Positions 8,700-18,119 of a DNA stretch of 64,000 bases are shown here, in pieces. A program made the translations under genes and the position numbers. This DNA comes from Roseibium sp. Sym1. GTDB lineage: Bacteria; Pseudomonadota; Alphaproteobacteria; Rhizobiales; Stappiaceae. The DNA lies in NCBI RefSeq assembly GCF_027359675.1, contig NZ_CP114786.1, forward strand, positions 434,001 to 498,000, given 5' to 3'. The stretch's first letter is position 1, and every line of letters begins with the position of its first letter. The notes beneath the pieces were generated by a model. The model ran no database searches and had not been told where the DNA came from. It saw nothing but the letters and a program-made list of their open reading frames with translations.

Positions 8700-10934
8700 A
8701 TGACCGGTGCCTGGAAAACAAGACTAGCTGCCTGTGCGCTCACCCTTTTTCTCGTCCATGCGCTGTCGTTTCCCCTGACCGCCCTCGCCCAGGAAACCGC
8801 GTCGAAACTTCCGCCGGAATTGCAGCCCGACGCCATGGAAAAGCTGGTCTCAGATCTCGACCCGGGACAGGTCAAAGCCCTCACCGACCTGATGACGCTG
8901 CTGCAGCAGGGCGCCGCCGCAAAAGACGGTTCCGGCGTGCCGGCGGCGGAGGAACCCGGGCTGCTGGAGCGGGCGCAGGCGGGTCTGAGCCGATTCGGCG
9001 ACATGATCGGCGGGAACTTTCTGGCACTCCCAACCCTTTTCACGGGTCTTTTTGCCAGCCTTGGCGCTCTCTTTTCCGGAAGTGTGGCAGGCCCCATCCA
9101 TGTTCTGGCCGGCGCCGTGGCCCTGATCCTCGCGGCCGGTTTCGCGGCGGAATTCGCGGTGAACCGGCTGTTCGCCAAAAGGCGCGAGTCCATCCAGGCA
9201 CGCAAGCCGGACAGCCTGTTTGAAACGGTCAAGCTGGTGTCCAACCGTGCGGCCATGGACCTTGGTGGCCTGGTGGTGTTCGCCATCGTCGCCTTCGCCG
9301 TTGGCCGTATCGCCATTTTCGATCCGGGGACACGGACCTTCGCCTTCCAGGCAGTCTACTGGATCGTGTTCCTGCCGCGGCTCGTCGCCGCGCTGCTCCG
9401 GTTCGCACTTGCTCCGCATCGGCGCGAGCTGCGCCTCGTCACGGCGGACGACACAACGGCCAGGTCGCTCTATCACAGCTTCACCTCGCTGTTCGCCTTT
9501 GTCGGCGTGGTGTTTTTCCTGCGCAACATCATGATCGAGGCCGGCGAGAGTGCCATCGCGGAAACCTACCGCTTTTTCATCGGCTTTGCCGTCAATGCCT
9601 GGATCGTTGCCGTGATCTGGAAGGCGCGCCACGGACTGACCAGCATCATCCTGGGTGACGACGAGGAACCGACCTCCGGCCTCGAACGCATGGCCAGGTT
9701 CTGGCCCTATTTTTCCATGGCCTTCATCGTGTTCAACTGGCTGCTGGTGCAGGTCACCACAAGCATGGGCATCGAGGCACTGACGGCGGGCCGGTCGCTG
9801 GGCGTGATCGCGCTGGTGGTGTTCGCGCCGTTTCTCGACACCATGGTGCGCGGCATCGTCTCGCATATCGTGCCTCCGATGCAGGGCGAAGGGCCGGTTG
9901 CCGAAGCCGCACACATGCAGACACGGCACAGCTATGTCCGCATTGCCCGTGTCACCCTGCTCGCCTTCCTGATCCTGGCTGTCGGACGGATCTACGGCCT
10001 GAACCTCCTTGCCATCGGCGGCGATGACGGCTCGTCTGTTGCGAGGCACACGGTCGTCTTCCTCCTGATCCTGGCCGCCGGCTATCTTGCCTGGGAGATC
10101 GTCAACCTGTGGGTGGCCCATCAACTGGCCAAGGATTCCCCGCCGACGGCATCGCAGGATGATGACGCGGAGATGGGCGGCGCCGGCAAGTCGCGCCTGG
10201 CGACGATCCTGCCGCTGATCCGGGTGGTGGCGCAGATCACCATCCTTGTACTGACCGCGCTCCTCGCCCTCAGTCAGCTCGGCGTCAACATCACGCCGCT
10301 CCTCGCCGGTGCCGGTGTCGTCGGCCTGGCGGTCGGCTTCGGGGCGCAAACGCTGGTGCGTGACGTCGTTTCCGGGGTCTTCTTCCTGATGGACGATGCC
10401 TTCCGGCTCGGTGAATTCATCGATGCTGGCGGCACGATGGGCACCATCGAGAAAATCTCGATCCGCTCGCTGCAGCTGCGCGGCACGCGCGGTGCCGTGC
10501 ATATCGTTCCCTATGGCGAGATCCCGAAACTCACCAACCTCAGCCGCGACTGGGTGATCATGAAGCTCCAGTTCACGGTGCCTTTCGACACGGATGTCGA
10601 AAAGGTCCGCAAGCTGTTCAAGAAGATCGGCCAGGAAATCATGGAGATGGACGAGTTCAAGGACGACATCCTGGCGCCGTTCAAGGGCCAGGGCGTCACC
10701 GGCGTCGACGATGTCGGCATCCTGGTGCGCGGCAAGTTCACCACCAAGCCAGGCAAGCAGTTCGGCGTGCGCAAGGAAATCTACAAGCGCGTCCAGCAGG
10801 CCTTCGACGAGAACGGCATCCAGTTCGCCCGCAAGGAAGTCCGCGTCAACATTCCCGAGAGCGCCAATCTGGACGACAAGCAGAAGGAAGCCGTCACGGC
10901 AGCCGCCGCTGCCGCCACCGCCTCGGGGACCTAG
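8700..10934 (+). CDS. MscS-family mechanosensitive ion channel with long N-terminal membrane region
   Basis: A 744-residue channel that should open on membrane tension to release solutes under hypo-osmotic shock. A cleavable signal peptide (residues 1 to about 31, ending LTALAQE) leads into a short periplasmic segment. About ten membrane helices follow. The MscS core comprises the pore helix LLAGAGVVGLAVGFGAQTLV near residue 535-555, with alternating small residues, then VSGVFFLMDDAFRLGEFI and the beta-domain. It belongs to the large-channel class (YnaI/YbdG size or above), not the 286-residue MscS. The start at 8700 has a GAGGGGG ribosome site; the frame is open further upstream but lacks coding character. 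The tail is Ala-rich. Confidence 0.9.
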   Translation: MTGAWKTRLAACALTLFLVHALSFPLTALAQETASKLPPELQPDAMEKLVSDLDPGQVKALTDLMTLLQQGAAAKDGSGVPAAEEPGLLERAQAGLSRFGDMIGGNFLALPTLFTGLFASLGALFSGSVAGPIHVLAGAVALILAAGFAAEFAVNRLFAKRRESIQARKPDSLFETVKLVSNRAAMDLGGLVVFAIVAFAVGRIAIFDPGTRTFAFQAVYWIVFLPRLVAALLRFALAPHRRELRLVTADDTTARSLYHSFTSLFAFVGVVFFLRNIMIEAGESAIAETYRFFIGFAVNAWIVAVIWKARHGLTSIILGDDEEPTSGLERMARFWPYFSMAFIVFNWLLVQVTTSMGIEALTAGRSLGVIALVVFAPFLDTMVRGIVSHIVPPMQGEGPVAEAAHMQTRHSYVRIARVTLLAFLILAVGRIYGLNLLAIGGDDGSSVARHTVVFLLILAAGYLAWEIVNLWVAHQLAKDSPPTASQDDDAEMGGAGKSRLATILPLIRVVAQITILVLTALLALSQLGVNITPLLAGAGVVGLAVGFGAQTLVRDVVSGVFFLMDDAFRLGEFIDAGGTMGTIEKISIRSLQLRGTRGAVHIVPYGEIPKLTNLSRDWVIMKLQFTVPFDTDVEKVRKLFKKIGQEIMEMDEFKDDILAPFKGQGVTGVDDVGILVRGKFTTKPGKQFGVRKEIYKRVQQAFDENGIQFARKEVRVNIPESANLDDKQKEAVTAAAAAATASGT

Positions 10935-10952
10935 CCCGCCGCGGAGTGAAAA

Positions 10953-10976
10953 CCATCCGCGCTTTCGCGGGGATGG
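10953..10976. other. hairpin after the MscS gene
   Basis: CCATCCGCG and CGCGGGGATGG pair with a two-base bulge around a short loop, 19 bases after the MscS stop. No T-tract follows, so it may protect or attenuate the transcript and not terminate it. Confidence 0.4.
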
Positions 10977-11095
10977 CATCCAGGGAAAGACTGCCCTGCC
11001 ACATAAGCCCTTCTCCCGATTGAGCCCGGCTGCCTTCCATGCCTAAGATTGCCTGTCTGCGGGAGGCAGACGGGCTTTTGGGAGGAAGCTGCGGA

Positions 11096-11926
11096 ATGAG
11101 TGACAACACATCGCCCCCTCAGGGCACCGGGGCTCCGGCCAATGGCGGGCTGAAGCCCATGCCCAAGGTCAACAAGATCACCGCCAACGACATCATCGAT
11201 GCGCTGGCCGCAGGTCTCGCCGATTTCCGGAGGGCACCGATTTACGGCCTCGTCATCGGAGCGGTCTTTGCCGCGGGCGGGTTGTTCGTGATCCTGAGCG
11301 CAGCGGCGCTCAAGATGAGCTACCTGTCCTACCCGGCCGCAGCCGGGTTCGTCCTGCTCGGGCCGTTTGCCGCCGTCGGCCTCTACGAGGTCAGCCGGCG
11401 TCTTGCCAGCGGCGAGGAGCTTTCCTGGTCGACCATCCTCGGCACCATGTGGGCCCAGAAAGGCCGCGAGCTTTCCTGGATGGCCTTCGTGGTCCTGTTC
11501 ATCCAGATCATGTGGATGTATCAGGTCCGCCTGCTGCTCGCCCTGTTCCTCGGCTTCCGTTCGTTCGCCTCGTTCGACGAATTCCTGACCGAGGTGGTGT
11601 CGACACCGGAAGGGCTGATGTTCCTGGCCGTCGGCCACGTGGTCGGCGCGATCCTGTCGCTGATCCTGTTCTCGCTGACCGTGATCTCCTTCCCGCTGCT
11701 GCTGGAAGAAGACCGGGACTTCATCACCGCCATGATCACCAGCGTGCGCGCGGTCGTCACCTCGCCGGTGCCGATGATCGGCTGGGCGATTGTCGTCACC
11801 GCCATCCTGATCGTCTCGATGGCACCTGCCTTCCTCGGCCTGATCGTCACCCTGCCGATCCTCGGCCACACGACGTGGCATCTCTACAAGAAATGCGTGG
11901 TGATCCCGGAGGAAGGCTCAAGCTGA
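11096..11926 (+). CDS. DUF2189 integral membrane protein
   Basis: The 276-residue protein has a polar N-terminus of about 45 residues (MSDNTSPPQGTG...) and then six hydrophobic segments. The motif ITANDIIDALAAGLADFRRAPIYG (about 28-50) and GPFAAVGLYEVSRRLASGEE (about 88-106) are typical of DUF2189, an uncharacterised cytochrome-c-oxidase-adjacent or stress-associated family. The segment FPLLLEEDRDFITAMITSVRAV (about 205-225) is also conserved. I chose the ATG at 11096, which has a GGAGGAAG site 8 bases upstream. It follows the channel gene on the same strand with a 160-base gap, so co-transcription is uncertain. Confidence 0.85.
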   Translation: MSDNTSPPQGTGAPANGGLKPMPKVNKITANDIIDALAAGLADFRRAPIYGLVIGAVFAAGGLFVILSAAALKMSYLSYPAAAGFVLLGPFAAVGLYEVSRRLASGEELSWSTILGTMWAQKGRELSWMAFVVLFIQIMWMYQVRLLLALFLGFRSFASFDEFLTEVVSTPEGLMFLAVGHVVGAILSLILFSLTVISFPLLLEEDRDFITAMITSVRAVVTSPVPMIGWAIVVTAILIVSMAPAFLGLIVTLPILGHTTWHLYKKCVVIPEEGSS

Positions 11927-12093
11927 CTGGCATCAGTCAGCTGCAACCTGTTTGCCAACGCGCATGCCCCCTCAACTATCGTCTGAATGACTTCGGAACC
12001 AATTCGTGTTTAGTTTCAAAAATGCGCAATATTGCAACAACGTCTGCGGTTGTGTTTCCCCAGCGTTGCGAGGTTTAAAGTTCCGGCAAAGCC

Positions 12094-12930
12094 ATGCTTC
12101 GTTCGAGACAAAAAGAAAGTGGCAAAAAACGGAAGAGGTTTGCCCAGGAGTTCCTGTTCAACATCAAAAACAGAGCGCTTTTTCTCAAGCTTATAACGCT
12201 TTACACCAAGGTGAACAAAAGCTGGAAAATCGCTGTTTCGGACAATGATCGTTTCTTCCAAGTCATGGACCAACAGGGGAACCGGCTGGACATCATTCAC
12301 AAGAACAGGCTGCCCTTTTACAAGACCGGTATCGCTCCTCGGGTGTTCGGTCTGCTCAACGATTACATGATCGATCCTGATGAACTTCAGGAAAACGATG
12401 TCGTCCTGGATTGCGGTGCCAATGTCGGAGAGATCGGCGTAGGTTTGCGCCTGGCCGGCAAAAACGTTTGCTACCTGGCTTTCGAGCCGGGCGAAGAAGA
12501 ACACGCGGCCTGTGCGGTCAACAATCCGGATAAAGCCTGCGAAAAAAAGGCGCTCTGGAACGAAACCACCGTTCTGCAATTCTTCGAAAAGTCCGACAGC
12601 GCGGATTCCTCTCTGATCGAATTCGGCGACTACAACTCCGTCACAAGGGTTGCGACGACAACTGTCGACGAATATTGCGCAGCCAACGGCATCGACCGGA
12701 TCAAGTATCTGAAGATCGAAGCCGAGGGCGCGGAACCGGAAGCGCTTGAAGGAGCGGTAAACACGCTCGCGCAAACGCATTTCGTGACCGTCGATTGCGG
12801 TTACGAACGGGGTTTCGACAAGGAAAGCACCCTGCCGAAGGTCTGCAATCTGTTGATCGGCAACGGTTTCGAACTCATCGAGGTGCGCAAGGGGCGGTTG
12901 ATCGCGCTGTTTGAGAACAAGCGCAATTGA
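12094..12930 (+). CDS. FkbM-family SAM-dependent methyltransferase
   Basis: A 278-residue enzyme predicted to O-methylate a sugar or other small acceptor. The SAM-binding motif I is DDVVLDCGANVGEIGVGL (about 100-117). The acidic post-I region is CYLAFEPGEEEHAAC. The FkbM signature KYLKIEAEGAEPEALEGA lies at about 205-222. A basic N-terminus (MLRSRQKESGKKRKRF) precedes the fold. The acceptor is not predictable; many relatives modify exopolysaccharide or lipopolysaccharide. The base composition is a little lower in GC than its neighbours and it stands alone between conserved genes, which fits an accessory or acquired gene. It converges with truA. Confidence 0.88.
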   Translation: MLRSRQKESGKKRKRFAQEFLFNIKNRALFLKLITLYTKVNKSWKIAVSDNDRFFQVMDQQGNRLDIIHKNRLPFYKTGIAPRVFGLLNDYMIDPDELQENDVVLDCGANVGEIGVGLRLAGKNVCYLAFEPGEEEHAACAVNNPDKACEKKALWNETTVLQFFEKSDSADSSLIEFGDYNSVTRVATTTVDEYCAANGIDRIKYLKIEAEGAEPEALEGAVNTLAQTHFVTVDCGYERGFDKESTLPKVCNLLIGNGFELIEVRKGRLIALFENKRN

Positions 12931-12954
12931 GTCAGACCGCAGGGCTTGCCCGCG

Positions 12955-13776
12955 CTACATTTCGCCGTCATCCTCTACCGCCATCGCCGCCTTGCGCGCC
13001 TGCCAGTCCTTCTTGAGCTCGATGTCCAGTTCCGCCGACCGGTAATCGACGCGGGTGAGGTAAAGCCCGTCGGCGGGCGCGACCGGGCCGCAGGCCTTGC
13101 GGTCGCGCGCGGCCAGAGCTTTCGTGATGTCGCCCTCGCCCCACTTGCCCTCGCCGACCAGCCTGAGTGTACCGACCATGGAGCGGACCTGGTTGTGCAG
13201 GAAGGAGCGCGAGGAACATTCGGCGATGACGAATTCGCCGTCCCGGTAGACCCGGAATTCCTCGAGGGTCTTCTCCGGGCTTTTGGCCTGGCAGCGGGTG
13301 TGGCGGAAGGTGGTGAAGTCGTGATGGCCGACAAATTCCTGGGCAGCCGCGTGCATGGCATCGGCGTCGAGATCCGTCTTCACATGCCAGGCGAGGCCGC
13401 GTTGATGGGTCAGCGGCGGCAGGCGGTTCTGGATGCGGTAACGATAGGAGCGGCGGATCGCGGAAAAGCGGGCGTCGAAGCCCTCGTGCATTTCTTCCGC
13501 GTCGAGGATCACCACCGGGTCCGGCTGGCAGTGGAAATTCATCGCGCCCATGACGGTGTTCGCAGGCCAGGATTTTGAAAGATCGATGTGGCAGACCTGG
13601 CCCGTGGCATGCACGCCCGTGTCGGTCCGTCCCGCGCCGCCGATGGTGATTTCCTCGCCGGAAAAAGCCTTGACCGCGCGTTCGATCACGGCCTGGACCG
13701 ACGGGCCGTTGGCCTGCCGCTGCCAGCCGCAGAAGGGCCGGCCGTCATATTCCACCGTCAGCTTGTAGCGCGGCAT
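12955..13776 (-). CDS. truA: tRNA pseudouridine(38-40) synthase
   Basis: TruA isomerises uridines 38-40 in the anticodon arm of many tRNAs. The 273-residue length is typical of alphaproteobacteria. The opening [21 protein letters not shown] is diagnostic, and the catalytic Asp lies in [12 protein letters not shown] (about 50-61). [10 protein letters not shown] and [13 protein letters not shown] later in the chain are further conserved blocks. Its ATG overlaps the stop of the upstream acetyltransferase gene by one base, so the two are translationally coupled. The gene heads towards dapE, and the wider truA-fmt-def arrangement matches the conserved alphaproteobacterial neighbourhood. Confidence 0.97.
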   Translation of the reverse strand: MPRYKLTVEYDGRPFCGWQRQANGPSVQAVIERAVKAFSGEEITIGGAGRTDTGVHATGQVCHIDLSKSWPANTVMGAMNFHCQPDPVVILDAEEMHEGFDARFSAIRRSYRYRIQNRLPPLTHQRGLAWHVKTDLDADAMHAAAQEFVGHHDFTTFRHTRCQAKSPEKTLEEFRVYRDGEFVIAECSSRSFLHNQVRSMVGTLRLVGEGKWGEGDITKALAARDRKACGPVAPADGLYLTRVDYRSAELDIELKKDWQARKAAMAVEDDGEM

Positions 13777-14312
13777 TATTCGAAGTCTTCAAATGGGGTG
13801 GCAAAAGCGACCTCGATCGGCAGGTCGCGGACGCAGGCGTCGTTCAGCGCGAGCGCCATGAAGGCCGCGCCCGCATAAGGTCCCTGCACCTTTTTCGCCA
13901 GCTCGGCGTCAAAACCGAAGCGCGGGTAATAGGCCGGCGGCCCGAGCACCAGCACAAGATCCTCGCCATGTTCCTGCAGTTTTTCCAGCGAGTTGCGGAT
14001 CAGCGTCGTGCCAATGCCCTTGTGCTGCATCTCCGGCCAGACGGAGACGGGGGCCAGGCAGGCGATCTGCATGGCCTGTCCGGGGCCGATCGCCGCCGGC
14101 GTGACACGGCTGTAGGCGACATGGCCGACGATCCGGCCGTTCTCGTCCACCGCGACCTGTTCCAGAACCAGTGCGCCGCAATGGCGCAATGTGTGAACCA
14201 GCTTTGCTTCCCGGTCGGAGGAGAAGGCGGCGGTCACAAGATCCCTGACGGTGGTTTCGTCGGCAGGCGCAAAGTCACGGACGGTCAGGTTCGGTATGGC
14301 GGTTACGGACAT
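13776..14312 (-). CDS. GNAT-family N-acetyltransferase
   Basis: This 178-residue enzyme should transfer an acetyl group from acetyl-CoA to an amine. The GNAT fold is visible: an N-terminal [18 protein letters not shown], the central strand [10 protein letters not shown], and the acetyl-CoA loop in [22 protein letters not shown] (about 90-112, the Q/R-x-x-G-x-G/A motif as QHKGIG). [14 protein letters not shown] is a recurring feature of the YhbS-like branch. The substrate is unknown. The gene lies between fmt and truA on the same strand, with a 22-base gap to fmt and a one-base overlap with truA, so it is part of that operon. Confidence 0.9.
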   Translation of the reverse strand: MSVTAIPNLTVRDFAPADETTVRDLVTAAFSSDREAKLVHTLRHCGALVLEQVAVDENGRIVGHVAYSRVTPAAIGPGQAMQIACLAPVSVWPEMQHKGIGTTLIRNSLEKLQEHGEDLVLVLGPPAYYPRFGFDAELAKKVQGPYAGAAFMALALNDACVRDLPIEVAFATPFEDFE

Positions 14313-14334
14313 GAAATTCTCCAGTCGCTCCAGA

Positions 14335-15273
14335 CTAATTCAGAACCGTGCCGTCAGAAAGCGACGCGCCGCGCAGGAAGTCCGCGCCGCTCATCGGCTT
14401 CTTGCCGGCCCGCTGCACTTCCACGAGGCGCACGGCACCTTCGCCGCAGGCAACGACCGGCGCTTCGCCCGTGGCAATGACCGTGCCGGGCGTGCCCGTT
14501 CCTTCGGCCAGCGCGCTGCGCAGGATCTTGACCCGTTCCGCCTTGCCGCCAAGCGGCATCTCGCACCAGGCGCCCGGAAACGGCGACAGGCCGCGAATGT
14601 GATTGTGAACTTCGGCAGCCGGTTTCGACCAATCGATGCGGGTTTCCTGTTTGGAGAGTTTCGCCGCATAGGTGACGCCGTCTTCGCCCTGGGCCTGCTC
14701 GCCGAGCGCGCCGCGCGACAGGGCTGCCAGGGCGCGCACCATCAGGTCGGCCCCCAGCGGGGCCAACTGGTCGTGCAATTCGCCGGCGGTCATGTTCACG
14801 CCGATGGCGAGCGTTTCGGACATGCAGACCGGGCCGGTGTCGAGTCCCTCTTCCATCCGCATCACCTGGACGGCGGTTTCCGTGTCGCCGGCCATGATCG
14901 CCCGGTTGATCGGCGCCGCACCGCGCCAGCGCGGCAGCATCGAGGCATGCAGGTTGAGGCAGCCATATTCCGGCGCCTCCAGGATCGCTTTCGGCAGCAA
15001 CAGACCGTAGGCGACGACGACGGCCACGTCCGCTTCGAGCGCCGCGAAGGCGGCCTGCTCGTCCTCGCCCTTCAGGCTTTTGGGCGTGAACACGGGAATG
15101 CCGAAGGATTCGGCCGCCTCGTGCACCGGTGATTTCTTCACGTCCATGCCGCGCCCAGCCGGCCGCGGCGGCTGGCAATAGCAGGCAACCACGTCGTGGC
15201 CCTGGCCGACGATTTCCATCAGGGTCGGCACCGAAAAATCCGGGGTGCCCATGAAGACGACACGAAGAGACAT
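14335..15273 (-). CDS. fmt: methionyl-tRNA formyltransferase
   Basis: Fmt formylates initiator Met-tRNA with 10-formyl-tetrahydrofolate. The 312-residue protein has the usual length. The N-terminal catalytic domain starts [16 protein letters not shown] and holds the active-site block [18 protein letters not shown] (about 107-124) and the EEGLDTGPV segment. The C-terminal tRNA-binding domain covers about 205-312 with [13 protein letters not shown]. Together with def 0.9 kb upstream (on the same strand) it forms the start-methionine pair; MarC is inserted between them. The short leader upstream (15274-15509) carries a palindromic repeat. Confidence 0.97.
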   Translation of the reverse strand: MSLRVVFMGTPDFSVPTLMEIVGQGHDVVACYCQPPRPAGRGMDVKKSPVHEAAESFGIPVFTPKSLKGEDEQAAFAALEADVAVVVAYGLLLPKAILEAPEYGCLNLHASMLPRWRGAAPINRAIMAGDTETAVQVMRMEEGLDTGPVCMSETLAIGVNMTAGELHDQLAPLGADLMVRALAALSRGALGEQAQGEDGVTYAAKLSKQETRIDWSKPAAEVHNHIRGLSPFPGAWCEMPLGGKAERVKILRSALAEGTGTPGTVIATGEAPVVACGEGAVRLVEVQRAGKKPMSGADFLRGASLSDGTVLN

Positions 15274-15381
15274 GAGGCTCCTTAAGGGTTCAAGGAAGTT
15301 GGCCCCTTATTGCGTCTCGGGCGGCGGCTTGCAAGGGGACGAATGCGGTTGTTTGGCCAAAGTCGCGTCAACAAACTCAAA

Positions 15382-15489
15382 CGTCATCCTGAGGAGGACC
15401 GTCAGGTCCGTCTCGAAGGAGGAGCTGCCTGCACCAGAACAAGTGGCCCATCCTTCGAGACAGCGCTGACGCGCTCCCTCAGGATGACG
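15382..15489. repeat. REP-like palindromic intergenic repeat, copy 1
   Basis: CGTCATCCTGAGG (15382-15394) is repeated in inverted form as CCTCAGGATGACG (15477-15489), with inner arms GGACC/GGTCC and CTTCGAGA/TCTCGAAG between. The same units return at 18041-18086 and 61157-61199. It sits in the leader between marC and fmt. Confidence 0.85.
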
Positions 15490-15509
15490 GTGTCGGGTGA
15501 AATAGCGCG

Positions 15510-16142
15510 TCAGGCCAGTCCTGGCATCAGCACCTTGAGGCTGCCGGTCATCATTTCCATGGCGATCGCCGCCAGGATCATGCCCATCAGGCGGCTCATG
15601 ACGCTGTTGGCGGTCTCTCCGATAAAGCGGGACAGGAACGGCGCGGCGAAGAAGGTGCCGATCAGGACCGCGATCGCCGCCGCAACACCGGCGACATAGG
15701 CGATTTCCTGTTCCACGCCGGTGACCTGGCCCCGGAAGATGATCATCGTGGAAATCGACCCGGGACCGAGCAGGATCGGCACGGTCAGCGGGTAGATCGC
15801 CGGATTGTCCTGCGATTGCATGTTGTCCTGTTCGGAGGCATGGCCATGATGGGCTTCGGTCTTCTGGCCGCGGATCAGGTCCAGCGCGATCAGAAGGATC
15901 AGGAACCCGCCCGCCAGGCGGAACGCGTCCAGGGAGATCCCGAAGATCTTCAGGACGACATCACCGGTCAGGCCGATGAAGACAGCGCCGATGCTGAGGC
16001 TGATCAGCAGCGTGAAGGCGACCTTGCGCTCGAAACCGGGGCCCTTGTCCGCCGTCAGCGACAGGAACACGGGCAGGTTGGCGATCGGGCTCATGATCGC
16101 AAAGAGCGCGGCGAAGATTTTCAGGAACAAGGCCTGATCCAT
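15510..16142 (-). CDS. MarC-family integral membrane protein
   Basis: A 210-residue inner-membrane protein of the MarC/UPF0056 family, about six helices. The N-terminus MDQALFLKIFAALFAIMSPIANLPVFLSL and the block FRLAGGFLILLIALDLIRG (about 77-95) are family hallmarks, as is LLGPGSISTMIIF (about 130-142). The protein was once linked to multidrug resistance, but its role is unsettled. It sits between def and fmt on the same strand, with 37 bases to def, so is probably read from the def promoter. Confidence 0.93.
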   Translation of the reverse strand: MDQALFLKIFAALFAIMSPIANLPVFLSLTADKGPGFERKVAFTLLISLSIGAVFIGLTGDVVLKIFGISLDAFRLAGGFLILLIALDLIRGQKTEAHHGHASEQDNMQSQDNPAIYPLTVPILLGPGSISTMIIFRGQVTGVEQEIAYVAGVAAAIAVLIGTFFAAPFLSRFIGETANSVMSRLMGMILAAIAMEMMTGSLKVLMPGLA

Positions 16143-16179
16143 GGTGTCCGCCCCCTTTTTGAACCGATCAGGCGCCGGG

Positions 16180-16707
16180 TCAGAGTTTTCCGGCCAGCTT
16201 GGCCTGCTTGGTGAATTTCTTGACCACCCGGTCGCGCTTCAGCTTCGACAGGTAATCAATGAACAGCTTGCCGTTGAGATGGTCAAGCTCGTGCTGGACA
16301 CAGGTCGCCAGAAGACCCTCGGCCTTGATCTCCTGCTCGGCACCTTCCCGGTTCAGGAATTTCACCGCCACTTCCGCCGGGCGCTCGACATCCTCGAAAT
16401 AATCGGGGATCGACAGGCAGCCCTCCTGGTAGACGGACACGTCCTCGCTCGACCAGACGATTTCCGGGTTGATGAACACCATCGGTTCCTTGGGCGCATC
16501 CTCCTTGGCGACATCCAGCACGAAGATGCGCTTCAGGATGCCGATCTGGCTGGCGGCCAATCCGATGCCGGGCGCGTCATACATGGTTTCCAGCATGTCG
16601 TCGGCCAGGGCGCGGATGTCGTCGTTGACGGCCTCGATCGGCGCGCAGGTCTCGCGCAGGACCGGGTCGGGAATGGTGATGATCGAACGTTTTGTCATGC
16701 GTCTCAC
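16180..16707 (-). CDS. def: peptide deformylase
   Basis: Def removes the formyl group from new polypeptides using an Fe/Zn-bound water. All three signature motifs are present in the 175-residue chain: [10 protein letters not shown] (motif 1, about 48-57), EGCLSIP (motif 2, the Cys metal ligand, about 95-101) and QHELDHLNG (motif 3, HExxH, about 138-146). The length is normal. It diverges from rmuC and appears to start an operon with marC, fmt, the GNAT gene and truA, as in many alphaproteobacteria where fmt and def are adjacent. Confidence 0.97.
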   Translation of the reverse strand: MRRMTKRSIITIPDPVLRETCAPIEAVNDDIRALADDMLETMYDAPGIGLAASQIGILKRIFVLDVAKEDAPKEPMVFINPEIVWSSEDVSVYQEGCLSIPDYFEDVERPAEVAVKFLNREGAEQEIKAEGLLATCVQHELDHLNGKLFIDYLSKLKRDRVVKKFTKQAKLAGKL

Positions 16708-16823
16708 ATAGGCAATCGCGCGGCGGCGGTCAACGCGGAATTCTCCCGTTCCAGGCGGCTTTTCAACGTGCTTCTGACTGTGGCCGCATGGGCGTGCGCA
16801 CCGAATCGTTCTATGTTTGTTTC

Positions 16824-18008
16824 ATGAACGAGATCCTGTTTGAGTTTGGCGGCCGCCCCGTGACGGTTCTGGAAACGGCCATTGCCGGCGGCCTGTTCCT
16901 GCTGGCGCTGATTGTCTGGCTGGTCCTGAAGACCATGCGCGAGATTCGCCTGCGCAGCGAAGCCGACACTGCGTCGGCGGAACGCATCCACGAACTGGAA
17001 AGCCACCTGTCGCAGCTTCTGAAGAGCCAGGGCGAGATGACCGGGCGCATGCAGACCATGGCCGAGGTGTTCGGCTCGCGCCAGTCGGACATGATGCGCG
17101 CCGTCAACGAGCGCCTCGACGGCATGGGCCACAAGCTGAACTCCTCCATGGCGGATACCAGCAAACGCACCCAGGACGGGCTCCGGCACCTGCATGAGCG
17201 TCTCGCCGTCATCGACCGGGCGCAGCGCACGATCACCGATCTCTCCGGCCAGGTCGGCCAGTTACAGGCGATCCTCTCCAACAAGCAGACCCGCGGCGCC
17301 TTCGGCCAGGGGCGCATGGAAGCGATCATCCAGGACCAGATGGCGCCGAGCACCTATTCCTTCCAGGCGACGCTGTCCAACAACAGCCGCCCGGACTGCC
17401 TGATCCACATGCCCAACGGCGCGCCGTCGCTGGCGATCGATGCCAAGTTCCCGCTGGAAGCCTACAATCTCCTGCGCAACGCGGAGAGCGACGACCAGCT
17501 GAAATACGCCCAGGCCCAGTTCCGCCGCGACTTCACCAAGCACATCCAGGATATCGGCGAGAAATATCTCCTGCCCGGCGAGACCCAGGACACCGCCTTC
17601 CTGTTCGTGCCGTCGGAAAGCATCTTCGCGGAGCTGAACGAGAATTTCGAGGACCTGGTGCAGAAGTCCCACCGCGCCCGCGTGGTGATCGTGTCACCGT
17701 CGCTGCTGATGCTGTCGATCCAGGTGATCCAGTCGGTGCTGCGGGATGCCAAGATGCGCGAGCAGGCCCACCTGATCCAGGCCGAGGTCGGTCACCTGAT
17801 CAGCGATGTCAGCCGCCTGAACGACCGGGTCGGCAAGCTGCAGTCGCATTTCACCCAGGCCAACAAGGACATCGACCAGATCCTGATCTCGACCGACAAG
17901 ATCTCCAGGCGCAGCCGCAAGATCGAGGATCTGGAACTCGGCGACGTGCAGGGATCGGTCGAGGACGGCGGCGGCGAACCGCAGCTGGCGCTGACGCCAA
18001 AGGGCTGA
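16824..18008 (+). CDS. rmuC: RmuC-family DNA recombination protein
   Basis: RmuC is a membrane-anchored protein that limits DNA inversions and resembles a nuclease-like fold. The 394-residue product begins MNEILFEFGGRPVTVL, has one membrane helix (about 16-37), a long coiled coil (about 45-140) and the RmuC domain (about 150-370), which includes PDCLIHMPNG, LAIDAKFPLEAYN, FLFVPSESIFAELNE and a helical C-terminus. The ATG at 16824 is favoured over upstream in-frame starts because the upstream residues are not hydrophobic or conserved. It diverges from def and is followed by a palindromic repeat. Confidence 0.93.
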   Translation: MNEILFEFGGRPVTVLETAIAGGLFLLALIVWLVLKTMREIRLRSEADTASAERIHELESHLSQLLKSQGEMTGRMQTMAEVFGSRQSDMMRAVNERLDGMGHKLNSSMADTSKRTQDGLRHLHERLAVIDRAQRTITDLSGQVGQLQAILSNKQTRGAFGQGRMEAIIQDQMAPSTYSFQATLSNNSRPDCLIHMPNGAPSLAIDAKFPLEAYNLLRNAESDDQLKYAQAQFRRDFTKHIQDIGEKYLLPGETQDTAFLFVPSESIFAELNENFEDLVQKSHRARVVIVSPSLLMLSIQVIQSVLRDAKMREQAHLIQAEVGHLISDVSRLNDRVGKLQSHFTQANKDIDQILISTDKISRRSRKIEDLELGDVQGSVEDGGGEPQLALTPKG

Positions 18009-18040
18009 TCGCTCTATCTGCCGTGTTTGCTATTCAATAC

Positions 18041-18086
18041 AGCGTCATCCTGAGGAGGTCCGCAAGGACCGTCTCGGGATGACGCT
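18041..18086. repeat. REP-like palindromic intergenic repeat, copy 2
   Basis: AGCGTCATCC (18041-18050) pairs with GGATGACGCT (18077-18086), and the inner GGTCCG/CGGACC-like arms pair around GCAAG. It is a compact version of the repeat at 15382-15489, placed between the convergent rmuC and NlpC genes, where it could also work as a terminator. Confidence 0.85.
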
Positions 18087-18119
18087 TCAAGTGTGGCAAT
18101 CCCGATAAAGCTGGGTGCT

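Noticed and set aside
8850..10979. Long minus-strand frame opposite the MscS channel gene
   Set aside because: Composition is Asp/His/Gln-rich without hydrophobic or domain pattern, as expected from antisense of a GC-rich membrane protein.
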